DNA of 13,219 bases from Candidatus Aenigmatarchaeota archaeon. Lineage in GTDB: Archaea > Aenigmatarchaeota > Aenigmatarchaeia > CG10238-14 > SpSt-28. The DNA is taken from assembly GCA_021161995.1 (NCBI GenBank), contig JAGGZO010000035.1, forward strand, positions 1 to 13,219, read 5' to 3'. How positions within the stretch are numbered: the first letter of the stretch is position 1; every line of letters begins with the position of its first letter. Of this stretch, positions 1 through 5,821 are shown one piece after another. The position numbers and the translations under genes were made by a program. The notes below the pieces were generated by a model. The model did not search any database and was not told where the DNA came from. It saw nothing but the letters and a program-made list of their open reading frames with translations.

Positions 1-36
1 AACACAGAAAGCTCTTCACAATGGGTGATTGAGACA

Positions 37-1038
37 ATGGAGTATGCAGTTATAGTATTGATTCTTTTAGCCTTACTGACCATCTACTATACGGGAACTA
101 CCTTTTTTACTCTCGAGAACAAGAGTGCTAATAGTAGAACCTATATGCCAAAAATCGTTAAAGAAAATACTAACATTGAAGTGTTTGAGAATATATCTAT
201 AGAAAGTTGCAAAGTCATTTATAACAAAACGTCTATCAGCATAGAGACCTATCATCCATTACTCGCAAAAAATATAAGATGGCCCTCGCTACCGATAAAA
301 GTATACGTAGATGAGCATGAATGCACTTTTGGAGAAAAAAACGATATAATTAATGGAATAAACAAATGGAACACTGTATTAGACAAAACGTTTTTCGTAA
401 TAACCAATAACAGCAAAGAAGCAGATGTGATAGCTAAATGTACAGATTTCATCAGAGATTATACCGAGCAAAATGAAATCGTAATTCTTGGAGAAGCAAA
501 AATCGAAAGAATGGTAGATACTGGATTATTCAACATAAGTGAAGATGCTGTAGTCTACATAAAAACTAGGTCAAAGAAATGCATAGAGCCAGTAACAGTA
601 ATCCACGAATTTGGCCATATTCTTGGACTTGATCATGTTAATGATACAAAGAACATAATGTACCCATACGAAGACTGTGATGAAAAAATCGAAAATTATA
701 CAATCGAGACTATAAAAAATCTTTATTCTTTTTCGTCTCTGGCTGAGCTTGCTTTCGAGAACATTTCTGTCGATCTGGAAGATAACAAACTAATAGTTAA
801 TGGGCTATTAAGAAACTATGGTCCTGTAGCTAGCAGCAAAACAAATCTTGTTATCTATGTAGACGACAAAACATTTTACACACTAGATATTCAAGAACTA
901 AAACCGGGTGAAGGCATAAAATTTACAGTTAGTGGCTTCTTAGACAAGCCGTTCAAACAAATAATAATCTATATAGACGAGGAAAATAGTGTAAGTGAGT
1001 TGTTCGAGAACAACAATGAGTTTATCTTAAAATGCTAG
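37..1038 (+). CDS. Membrane-anchored metzincin (matrixin-like) zinc protease with C-terminal CARDB-like domain
   Basis: Seen: an N-terminal hydrophobic segment (about residues 3-18, AVIVLILLALL) that would act as signal anchor, then a protease domain with the motif HEFGHILGLDH (zinc His codons at 604, 616 and 634) followed by NIMYP, the Met-turn. HExxHxxGxxH plus Met-turn defines metzincins; the spacing fits matrixin-like members. From about residue 230 the protein turns into a beta-rich domain with the CARDB pattern (LRNYGP, LKPGEG, ENNNEF), an extracellular adhesion-type domain. Eight N-x-S/T sequons suggest an exported, possibly N-glycosylated protein. Start: ATG37 is chosen over GTG25 because GGTGATT at 24-30 is a good Shine-Dalgarno match for it. 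Inference: surface peptidase anchored by its N terminus; substrate unknown. No neighbour explains it; the gene upstream lies outside the window. Confidence 0.85.
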   Translation: MEYAVIVLILLALLTIYYTGTTFFTLENKSANSRTYMPKIVKENTNIEVFENISIESCKVIYNKTSISIETYHPLLAKNIRWPSLPIKVYVDEHECTFGEKNDIINGINKWNTVLDKTFFVITNNSKEADVIAKCTDFIRDYTEQNEIVILGEAKIERMVDTGLFNISEDAVVYIKTRSKKCIEPVTVIHEFGHILGLDHVNDTKNIMYPYEDCDEKIENYTIETIKNLYSFSSLAELAFENISVDLEDNKLIVNGLLRNYGPVASSKTNLVIYVDDKTFYTLDIQELKPGEGIKFTVSGFLDKPFKQIIIYIDEENSVSELFENNNEFILKC

Positions 1039-1039
1039 A

Positions 1040-1053
1040 AATTTTTATTTTTA
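1040..1053 (+). promoter_or_regulatory. TATA-like box before tRNA-Ser
   Basis: The A/T-only tract ATTTTTATTTTTAA lies about 22-35 bases before the tRNA 5' end, the normal distance for an archaeal TATA box. The T-rich stretch may also end the preceding protease transcript. Confidence 0.45.
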
Positions 1054-1074
1054 ATAATCACTTAGTATTTTTGA

Positions 1075-1159
1075 GCCGCGGTGGCCGAATGGTAAAGGTG
1101 CCGGCCTGCTAAGCCGGTGGGGCTTTGTCCCCGTCTGGGTTCAAATCCCAGCCGCGGCG
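1075..1159 (+). tRNA. tRNA-Ser(GCU)
   Basis: A complete class II tRNA can be folded by eye. Acceptor stem GCCGCGG (1075-1081) pairs with CCGCGGC (1152-1158), with G1159 as discriminator, as expected for serine. The anticodon stem CCGGC/GCCGG encloses the loop CTGCTAA with anticodon GCT at 1108-1110. A long variable arm (GGGGC...GTCCCC) marks it as serine or leucine type. The T stem CTGGG/CCCAG encloses TTCAAAT. No intron is seen and CCA is not encoded. It reads AGC/AGU serine codons. Confidence 0.97.
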
Positions 1160-1253
1160 TACGGTAAACGGTTAAACAGCGATAGTCACAACCCCTTTGC
1201 ATTCTCCTAGCACAAACACACAATCGATGTCATACAATGTTGAGGGTAAGTAT

Positions 1254-1823
1254 CTAAAAAACTACTCTATAGGGTTTGGTGGGTATTCCCATAGTAGAAA
1301 GTATCTCGGCTATAACTTCTGAGCTTTTCTCATCATAAAAAACAAAATCGATAAAATAACCTTCTTTCTCAGCACCATTATTATCAACATATTTCTCAAG
1401 ATATATCTTTACACCAAAAACATGCGATTCAACGTCCTTCTGTTTAGGTTTTCTAGCGAAGTAAACATACCCAGGTCCATCTATATCCTGATAATATTCT
1501 CCATAAAACGGAGAAAAGTAATAGTCATTACTTCTAGCTATAGGAAATATAACTTTTTCCAGATACTCATGTAGAATCTTATCATCAAGGTTTTCACCAA
1601 GATACTTAGAAATTTCTACACGATAGAGTCTGCTTTCATTTCTTCCTCTAATACTAGCAACTTCGATTTGTTTTATACTAATGTCTCCCGTATAAAGTTT
1701 GGAATATCCTCCACAATCTTTAGAAAATAAAACCTTTTCACAAAACTCCCATATGTTATTAGCTCTGACAACTCTGTATTTTAGCATAGAATTTTTTTGA
1801 ACTAAAGATTTATAACTATTCAT
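1254..1823 (-). CDS. Hypothetical protein, 189 aa, soluble
   Basis: I do not recognise this family. The product starts MNSYKSLVQ and ends TKPYRVVF. It has no transmembrane segment or signal peptide and no obvious catalytic motif. It alternates charged and aromatic residues in a way typical of a folded alpha/beta protein, with a Tyr-rich stretch in the middle (YYFSPFYGEYYQ). Codon use (AGA, ATA, GAA) matches the neighbours, so it is very likely a real gene. It lies 18 bases downstream of the broken small gene ending at 1842 and may be co-transcribed with it and with the DUF155 gene. Start ATG at 1823 is the first in the frame; GGAG lies 14 bases upstream, rather far for a ribosome site. Confidence 0.6.
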   Translation of the reverse strand: MNSYKSLVQKNSMLKYRVVRANNIWEFCEKVLFSKDCGGYSKLYTGDISIKQIEVASIRGRNESRLYRVEISKYLGENLDDKILHEYLEKVIFPIARSNDYYFSPFYGEYYQDIDGPGYVYFARKPKQKDVESHVFGVKIYLEKYVDNNGAEKEGYFIDFVFYDEKSSEVIAEILSTMGIPTKPYRVVF

Positions 1824-1841
1824 GAGTAGTATAATATTCTC

Positions 1842-2100
1842 CTACAATCTGTATCTCTTTACCAACCTCAGCTCTTCCTTGGGTCTATAGATCCCAAGAA
1901 AATCATTGCCTCTACCAACTATTACTACCAAAGAAACTTTTTATCTTATGCATACCTTTTTTCAGTGGTTTAGGAACAATTTCTTCTATAGCAATACCAT
2001 CGCCAATCATTATCATGTATATATCATCCAATCTTCTCTGATCGTAAAGAATTTCTTCGAACAAATCCCAAACACTACCATCATAGTGATGTGTTTCCAT
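1842..2100 (-). CDS. Small hypothetical protein (about 85 aa when repaired), broken by a one-base insertion
   Basis: Reading from ATG2100 gives 62 codons with good archaeal codon use, beginning METHHYDGS and ending at a TAG at 1912-1914. The adjacent frame then carries a coherent tail, VSLVVIVGRGNDFLGIYRP and on to a stop at 1842-1844. The switch falls at an A5 run on the coding strand (T run 1938-1942): removing one A joins KKGMHKIK to VSLVVIVGR and gives an 85-residue protein with an acidic helical N-terminal half and a beta-strand-rich C-terminal half. Family not recognised. An open frame on the opposite strand (1906-2196) is a shadow: its codon use and composition are poor. It sits between the DUF155 gene and the 189-aa gene in the same direction. 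Indel in a homopolymer suggests sequencing error or a young pseudogene. Confidence 0.5.
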
Positions 2101-2152
2101 GATTCAAGCATAGAAATTAAGGTTAAATATTTTTACTTAAATATAGTAACTG

Positions 2153-2980
2153 CTACCAGATACCAAATATCGCAAAGAGTATTTCTACAAGTATGAGCAC
2201 TACAATCAAAAATTCTAAAAAATTTTCTCTAGACGCTGAAATCAAATCTGAAATTATGGATGAAATCTCATAAACATGGGAAAGTTTTTTGTCAATATCC
2301 CTAAATCTTTCATCGATATCAAAGATATATCTTAAGTCATAGTATAGCTCTTCTAAATCGGCGTCATCCCAAACTATTTCTGGTTTTTCTAGTATCATCA
2401 GATTAGATAAAACCTCATACCTCAATTCTATCATCCTTATAAGAGATTTCACAACACCCCTAGCATTAAACAAAAATATCTTTTTACCGAACTTCTCTAC
2501 TATAGACATTGTCATATCTAAGCACTCATCTGCCTTTCTTTCTATTCGTTCGAGAGAAACAGATTGTGCTAAAACAAAGCTTATTACTCTGAGAATATCC
2601 TCGTTGATTCTATGTGAAGCTACTATGCACCTTTCATCCATAGCATATACTTTCTTACCAGTCTCGTACTCGATACCCTCTTTCCTTAAAGTCTCTCTAA
2701 GTTGTCGAAGATTATCAACCTTTATTATTTCATAATCCTCTGTTATTAACCTAAATTCCCCACTGCAATAAGGTTTGAGCTTCTCAGCTATCTCATCCAC
2801 ATAATCCTCTTTAGGATTAATAACAACAAACGCACCAAACTGATACAGGAACACTTTACTACTACCATACTCAAACACCAAAGGTTCTTCCCATCTACCA
2901 ATAAACTTTTTATTCAAATTTTCGGCTGAAAATTTCTTAACATCTATCTCATCAGCTATGCTAGCTGCAATTATCTTCAT
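2153..2980 (-). CDS. RMD1/DUF155 (YagE-type) family protein with C-terminal membrane anchor
   Basis: The 275-aa product matches the RMD1/DUF155 pattern: an N-terminal alpha/beta part with FEYGSSKVFLYQFGAFVVIN (about residues 36-55), the SFVLAQSVSLE helix (about 138-147), a long helical region with the IVWDDADLEELY segment, and a hydrophobic C-terminal tail (FLIVVLILVEILFAIFGIW) ending the protein, the usual tail anchor of this family. In yeast, members (Rmd1, Rmd8, Rrg-type) are organellar proteins, some needed for mitochondrial translation or sporulation; the prokaryotic role is unknown. So this would be an inner-membrane protein with a cytosolic domain and no assigned reaction. Divergent from the SdpI-family gene, sharing a 56-base promoter region. 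Start ATG2980 gives the family's normal N terminus. Confidence 0.8.
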   Translation of the reverse strand: MKIIAASIADEIDVKKFSAENLNKKFIGRWEEPLVFEYGSSKVFLYQFGAFVVINPKEDYVDEIAEKLKPYCSGEFRLITEDYEIIKVDNLRQLRETLRKEGIEYETGKKVYAMDERCIVASHRINEDILRVISFVLAQSVSLERIERKADECLDMTMSIVEKFGKKIFLFNARGVVKSLIRMIELRYEVLSNLMILEKPEIVWDDADLEELYYDLRYIFDIDERFRDIDKKLSHVYEISSIISDLISASRENFLEFLIVVLILVEILFAIFGIW

Positions 2981-3036
2981 AATCGTTGTTTACATAGAAA
3001 TCATAAATCTTTAAACATGGCTAACTAACTATATTC
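2981..3036. promoter_or_regulatory. Divergent promoter between DUF155 and SdpI-family genes
   Basis: The 56-base spacer holds the palindromic TTTAAA at 3010-3015. On the plus strand it lies 22-27 bases before ATG3037, ideal for a TATA box with leaderless start. On the minus strand the same element lies 30-35 bases before ATG2980, with TTTATGA slightly nearer. The two genes may share one TBP site. Confidence 0.5.
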
Positions 3037-3681
3037 ATGGAATCCCTTAGGGCAATGCATATAGCAACATTAATGTTACTATTTCTATTGGGTCTATTAA
3101 TTTTCTGCTCAAATAAGGATTCCATACCGATACATTGGAACATAAACGGAGAACCGGATAGATACAGCGGAAAGCTAGAAGGTTCGTTTCTGATGCCATT
3201 AACAACTCTATTTTTATACACTGTATTAATAGCGGTGCCTAGAATAGACCCACTAAGAGAGAACATCAAAAAGTTTAGGAAAGATTACGGAGTATTCATA
3301 GAAATTTTCATGTTATTGATGGTTAGTATTCAAGCATTAATCGCACTATGGGTCTATGACATACAAGTCAGAATCAACGCTCTCATGAGTATATGGGTCT
3401 TTGTACTTTTTGCTTACTTGTCGTCGTTCCTGAAGAAAACGAAAAGAAACTGGTTCATAGGGATTAGAACGCCATGGACAATCAGTGATGATTTAGTCTG
3501 GAAAAAAACTCATCAACTTGGTAGCAAGCTGTTTTTAATCTTAGCATTCATCTCATTGGGAATGGCTTTTAACAATTATTTCATCTATGTTTTGTTAATT
3601 GCAACACTGATCGTTACGGTTTATCTTTTTGCTTTTTCTTACATTGAATTTGAAAAAAATAAAAAAGAAAAAACTCGTTAA
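3037..3681 (+). CDS. SdpI-family membrane protein (DUF1648-type)
   Basis: The N-terminal part has the DUF1648 signature after the first membrane helix: IPIHWNINGEPDRYSGK (about residues 30-46). The second half has the SdpI signature NWFIGIRTPWTISDDLVW followed by KTHQLGSK (about 142-168). Six hydrophobic helices can be seen, at about residues 7-24, 51-68, 85-106, 112-131, 161-178 and 180-202, and the tail is lysine-rich and cytosolic. In Bacillus subtilis SdpI gives immunity to the SdpC toxin and sequesters the repressor SdpR. Here there is no SdpC- or SdpR-like gene nearby, so the toxin-immunity role is not supported and a general envelope function is as likely. Length (214 aa) is typical. 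A T-rich terminator follows the stop. Confidence 0.85.
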   Translation: MESLRAMHIATLMLLFLLGLLIFCSNKDSIPIHWNINGEPDRYSGKLEGSFLMPLTTLFLYTVLIAVPRIDPLRENIKKFRKDYGVFIEIFMLLMVSIQALIALWVYDIQVRINALMSIWVFVLFAYLSSFLKKTKRNWFIGIRTPWTISDDLVWKKTHQLGSKLFLILAFISLGMAFNNYFIYVLLIATLIVTVYLFAFSYIEFEKNKKEKTR

Positions 3682-3683
3682 AT

Positions 3684-3706
3684 TTCTCGTTTTTAGCCTT
3701 GTTTTT
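3684..3706 (+). terminator. T-tract terminator after SdpI-family gene
   Basis: Two T5 runs (3690-3694 and 3702-3706) follow the stop codon within 25 bases without a convincing hairpin, as in archaeal oligo(T) termination. Confidence 0.5.
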
Positions 3707-3932
3707 CAAAGAATTCAAAGAGCAACTAAAAAATTGTTTAAACTAAAGAAATATTTTTATTTAACAAAACTAAGAAATTCTTTAGGGGCTTAATTCAACT
3801 CAAACTTTGGGGCTTTCAACTTTGAGGCTTTGATTTCAATTGGGGCTTTAATCAATCTGATCTAGTTCTAAATAAAGATAGTGTTAACTAGAATAAAAAT
3901 GTTTCGATTGTGAAAAATATAGGTTGATGAAT
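3707..3932 (+). promoter_or_regulatory. ftsZ upstream region with iterated GGGGCTTT repeats
   Basis: This spacer has no credible gene. A TATA-like tract ATATTTTTATTTAA lies at 3751-3764 and a second weak one (CTAAATAAAG) at about 3868. Between them are the four imperfect repeats listed separately. AGGTTGATG at 3921-3929 is an imperfect Shine-Dalgarno for ATG3933. If the distal TATA is used, the leader RNA would begin near 3788 and carry about three of the repeats. A four-codon ATG...TGA at 3899-3913 is probably meaningless. Confidence 0.45.
3781..3849 (+). repeat. Four imperfect direct repeats, core TTTGGGGCTTT
   Basis: Cores are GGGGCTT at 3785, GGGGCTTT at 3809, GAGGCTTT at 3824 and GGGGCTTT at 3842. 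Copies 2-4 are preceded by TCAAACTTT, TCAACTTT and TCAATT, so the unit is roughly TCAA-C-TTTGGGGCTTT. Spacings between cores are 24, 15 and 18 bases. G runs stand out against the AT-rich spacer. Possible operator cluster or leader RNA element for ftsZ. Confidence 0.6.
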
Positions 3933-5089
3933 ATGGAAAGTATAATTGAAAATGCAATAAGAAGAGCAATAACAGAAGATAATCCAGAACTAATAAGACC
4001 AGTCAATTTAAAACCAACAAGCGGTGCAATTGACACAAGAATAGACTATTTCAAACTAGCAGAAGAACAATTTGGTGTTCCTGTAAAAAGAGCAAAAATA
4101 GTTGTAATTGGTTGTGGTGGTGCTGGTTCTAACACAGTCACCAGACTAACAGAAATGGGTGTACAAGGAGCTACAACTGTAGCAATCAACACAGATGCAA
4201 AACATCTTGCCGTAACAAAAGCTGATAAGAGAATTCTTATCGGTAAGGAAATTACAAGAGGGTTGGGTGCTGGTGGCTATCCCGAAATTGGTAGAAAGGC
4301 GGCTGAAGAATCTCGTAATGAATTGAAGGAAGTTCTCGAAGGTGCTGATCTAGTTTTTGCCGTTGCTGGCTTGGGTAAAGGTACCGGTACTGGTTCTATA
4401 CCCGTTGTGGCTGAAATCGCTAAGTCCATGGGTGCGTTAGTCATAGCTGTAGTCACAATGCCATTCAGCGTAGAAGGTGCAAGAATACACAAAGCAGAAG
4501 AAGGTCTAGCGAGATTGAGAGAACATGCAGACACAGTAATCGTAATAGAGAATGACAGATTGTTGAAATATGCAGGCAATCTATCGATACAACAAGCATT
4601 TGCTGTTTCAGATGAATTAATCGCGAACATGATTAAGGGTATAACAGAAACCATCACACTACCAAGCTTGGTAACCTAGACTATGCAGACGTAAGAGCTG
4701 TGATGTCTACAGGTGGTGGTGTAGCATCCATTGGTGTTGGTGAATCTTCCAGCTCAGATAGAGCAAGAGATGCAGTGCAAAAAGCTTTGCAGAATCCATT
4801 ATTGGATGTTGATTATACAGGCGCACAGGGTGCATTGGTGCATATAACTGGTGGTGAAGACCTAACCCTAGATGAAGTAAACGCAATAGTAGAAACCGTG
4901 TATCAACAGCTAGACCCAAGCTCAATCGTGTACTTCGGTGCAAGAATATTACCAGAATATGAAGGTAGAGTACAGGTAATAACGATAGTAACTGGTGTAA
5001 AGTCACCATACATACTAGGAAGGATAAGCAGACAAAGACCAGTGGTGAAAGAAGTTAGTCATGCTTTAGGTATAGATGTCCTAAGATAA
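3933..5089 (+). CDS. ftsZ: Cell-division GTPase FtsZ, interrupted by a one-base frameshift at 4673
   Basis: FtsZ polymerises with GTP into the division ring. Seen: T1 loop GCGGAGSN (residues 60-67 from ATG3933), TRGLGAGGYPEIGRKAAEE, tubulin-signature region AGLGKGTGTGS, ENDRLL, and, in another frame, T7 loop NLDYADVRAVMSTGGG and the C-terminal domain ending ALGIDVLR. The first frame stops at TAG 4677-4679; the second continues from about 4672 to 5089. Adding one A at 4673-4674 (GTAACC to GTAAACC) restores SLVNLDYAD and gives 385 aa, normal for archaeal FtsZ. Without repair, the product lacks the T7 loop that supplies the catalytic Asp and would not hydrolyse GTP. Oddity: the usual second Gly of GGGTGTG is Lys149. 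Start ATG3933 is preferred for its Shine-Dalgarno; ATG3927 is possible. The PRC-barrel/PqqD genes converge on it. No slippery heptamer supports programmed shifting. Confidence 0.9.
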
Positions 5090-5098
5090 GCTCCTCGT

Positions 5099-5119
5099 CT
5101 CTTTTTCTTTTTTGTTTTC
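5099..5119 (+). terminator. T-tract terminator after ftsZ
   Basis: Ten bases after the stop there is a pyrimidine tract with T5, T6 and T4 runs split by single C or G, an archaeal-type oligo(T) terminator. The rest of the spacer to 5209 shows only a weak five-base-pair hairpin at 5169-5182. Confidence 0.6.
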
Positions 5120-5209
5120 ATCGAAAAGAAGGGTCCAAAGACTTTCTTGGTGACTGTTTGATTGAGATATGAAATAGTTCATTTTTAGTATGTAAGCATT
5201 CCTTCTTTT

Positions 5210-5476
5210 CTATCCTTCAACCCATTTTATTAATCCATTGTTCTCTAACTTCTCAAGAACGCTTTCAATGGCAGATTTAACTATATCTCTGTTTCCGTTA
5301 ACGGAGAACAAATCAACAATTTCATCTACGGTAGAATTACCATCGCATTGAACCCAGATCAAAAATGAAATAGGATCGAGTGTGAATGTCTTTTTGGTTT
5401 CTTTATCCACTAACAAATATATTTCACCAACTTTATTCCACTCCATATCCTTTGTCTTTACTGGTTTTTTTGCCAT
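5210..5476 (-). CDS. Stand-alone PqqD-like (PF05402-type) winged-helix protein
   Basis: The 88-aa product has the PqqD-family shape: a beta-hairpin (EIYLLVDKETKKTFTLDP, about residues 18-35), then SFLIWVQCDGNSTVDEIVDL, the characteristic 'L-x-x-x-IW-x-x-x-DG-x-x-T-x-x-EI' block, then helices ending LENNGLIKWVEG. PqqD domains bind leader peptides of modified peptides (RiPP recognition element) and present them to radical SAM enzymes, but many archaeal stand-alone copies have no such partner. None is in this window. The gene follows the PRC-barrel gene by 10 bases on the same strand, so the two are almost surely co-transcribed. Start ATG5476 has AGGT a short distance upstream. Function is therefore open; a peptide- or protein-tail-binding adaptor for the PRC-barrel partner is an inference. 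Confidence 0.75.
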   Translation of the reverse strand: MAKKPVKTKDMEWNKVGEIYLLVDKETKKTFTLDPISFLIWVQCDGNSTVDEIVDLFSVNGNRDIVKSAIESVLEKLENNGLIKWVEG

Positions 5477-5486
5477 GTTCTGAAAC

Positions 5487-5777
5487 CTACTCTACTTCTG
5501 CCGCCTCACCCTCTATTGGCTTTTCAATACCCATTTCATGCTTTATTATTACAATATCTCCTATAGCTTGCACTAGAGAATAAGGAACTACTATACCTTT
5601 CTTACCACCCAAGGCTCTTTCTAAAAATGTCCCCCTTGCTACTTGTACTACAACAGCTCTTACTTTGTATCTAGACAGATCTAGCTCTACATCAGATACT
5701 CTACCGCAGTAATAGCCTCTTGTTGTGAAGACATCCTTGTCGAAAAGGTCCATGACACTCTTGGTCGTTATTGGCAT
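5487..5777 (-). CDS. PRC-barrel domain protein, candidate CdpB-like cell-division factor
   Basis: The 96-aa product is a single PRC-barrel: MDLFDKDVFTTRGYYCGRV and DVELDLSRYKVRAVVVQV form the first strands, then KKGIVVPYSLVQAIGDIVII, the usual V-P-x-x-x-V-x-x-IGD-x-V-x-(I/L) ending, followed by a short acidic tail (EGEAAEVE). Archaeal single PRC-barrel proteins CdpB1 and CdpB2 act in haloarchaeal division together with SepF and FtsZ. Here the gene lies next to ftsZ in convergent orientation, which supports but does not prove the same role. Start ATG5777 has AGGTGAT (5781-5787) just upstream, a near-perfect Shine-Dalgarno. First gene of a two-gene unit with the PqqD-like protein. SepF is not in the window. 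Confidence 0.85.
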   Translation of the reverse strand: MPITTKSVMDLFDKDVFTTRGYYCGRVSDVELDLSRYKVRAVVVQVARGTFLERALGGKKGIVVPYSLVQAIGDIVIIKHEMGIEKPIEGEAAEVE

Positions 5778-5821
5778 CGCATCACCTAAATATTAATTGT
5801 TATAGAAAGCTTTTATTTTAT
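5778..5821. promoter_or_regulatory. Divergent promoter between PRC-barrel and THUMP-SPOUT genes
   Basis: For the plus-strand gene, TAAATATTAATT (5787-5798) lies 24-35 bases before ATG5822, fitting a leaderless transcript. For the minus-strand gene, the A/T tract at 5810-5820 lies 33-43 bases before ATG5777, leaving room for a short leader that contains the AGGTGAT ribosome site. Confidence 0.45.

Noticed and set aside
1160..1253. Small RNA or gene downstream of the tRNA
   Set aside because: No stem, box C/D motif or open frame of note in these 94 bases.
1906..2196. 96-codon open frame on the plus strand
   Set aside because: It lies opposite the minus-strand small gene and overlaps the end of DUF155; its product is rich in Phe, His, Tyr and Ile in a way typical of an antisense shadow.
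3785..3845. G-quadruplex from the GGGG runs upstream of ftsZ
   Set aside because: Only three G4 runs plus one interrupted GAGG, with long loops; not a convincing quadruplex.
3791..3867. Small peptide gene across the GGGGCTTT repeats
   Set aside because: The frame is open for about 25 codons between two stops but has no ATG or GTG and only an internal TTG.
4277..4657. 126-codon minus-strand frame inside ftsZ
   Set aside because: Antisense shadow of a highly conserved FtsZ coding region.
4660..4680. Programmed -1 frameshift in ftsZ
   Set aside because: No X-XXY-YYZ slippery heptamer and no evident downstream pseudoknot; a missing base explains it better.
4707..5009. 100-codon minus-strand frame in the second half of ftsZ
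   Set aside because: Leu/His-rich low-complexity product, antisense of conserved FtsZ sequence.
5169..5186. Hairpin ATGAA-ATAG-TTCAT followed by T5 as an intrinsic terminator
   Set aside because: Only five A/T-rich pairs; the T tract at 5099-5119 is the better terminator for ftsZ.
5771..5821. Upstream extension of the THUMP-SPOUT protein to ATG5771
   Set aside because: It would overlap the start of the divergent PRC-barrel gene and adds residues (MASHHLNINCYRKLL) unlike the family N terminus; ATG5822 has a well-placed TATA-like box.
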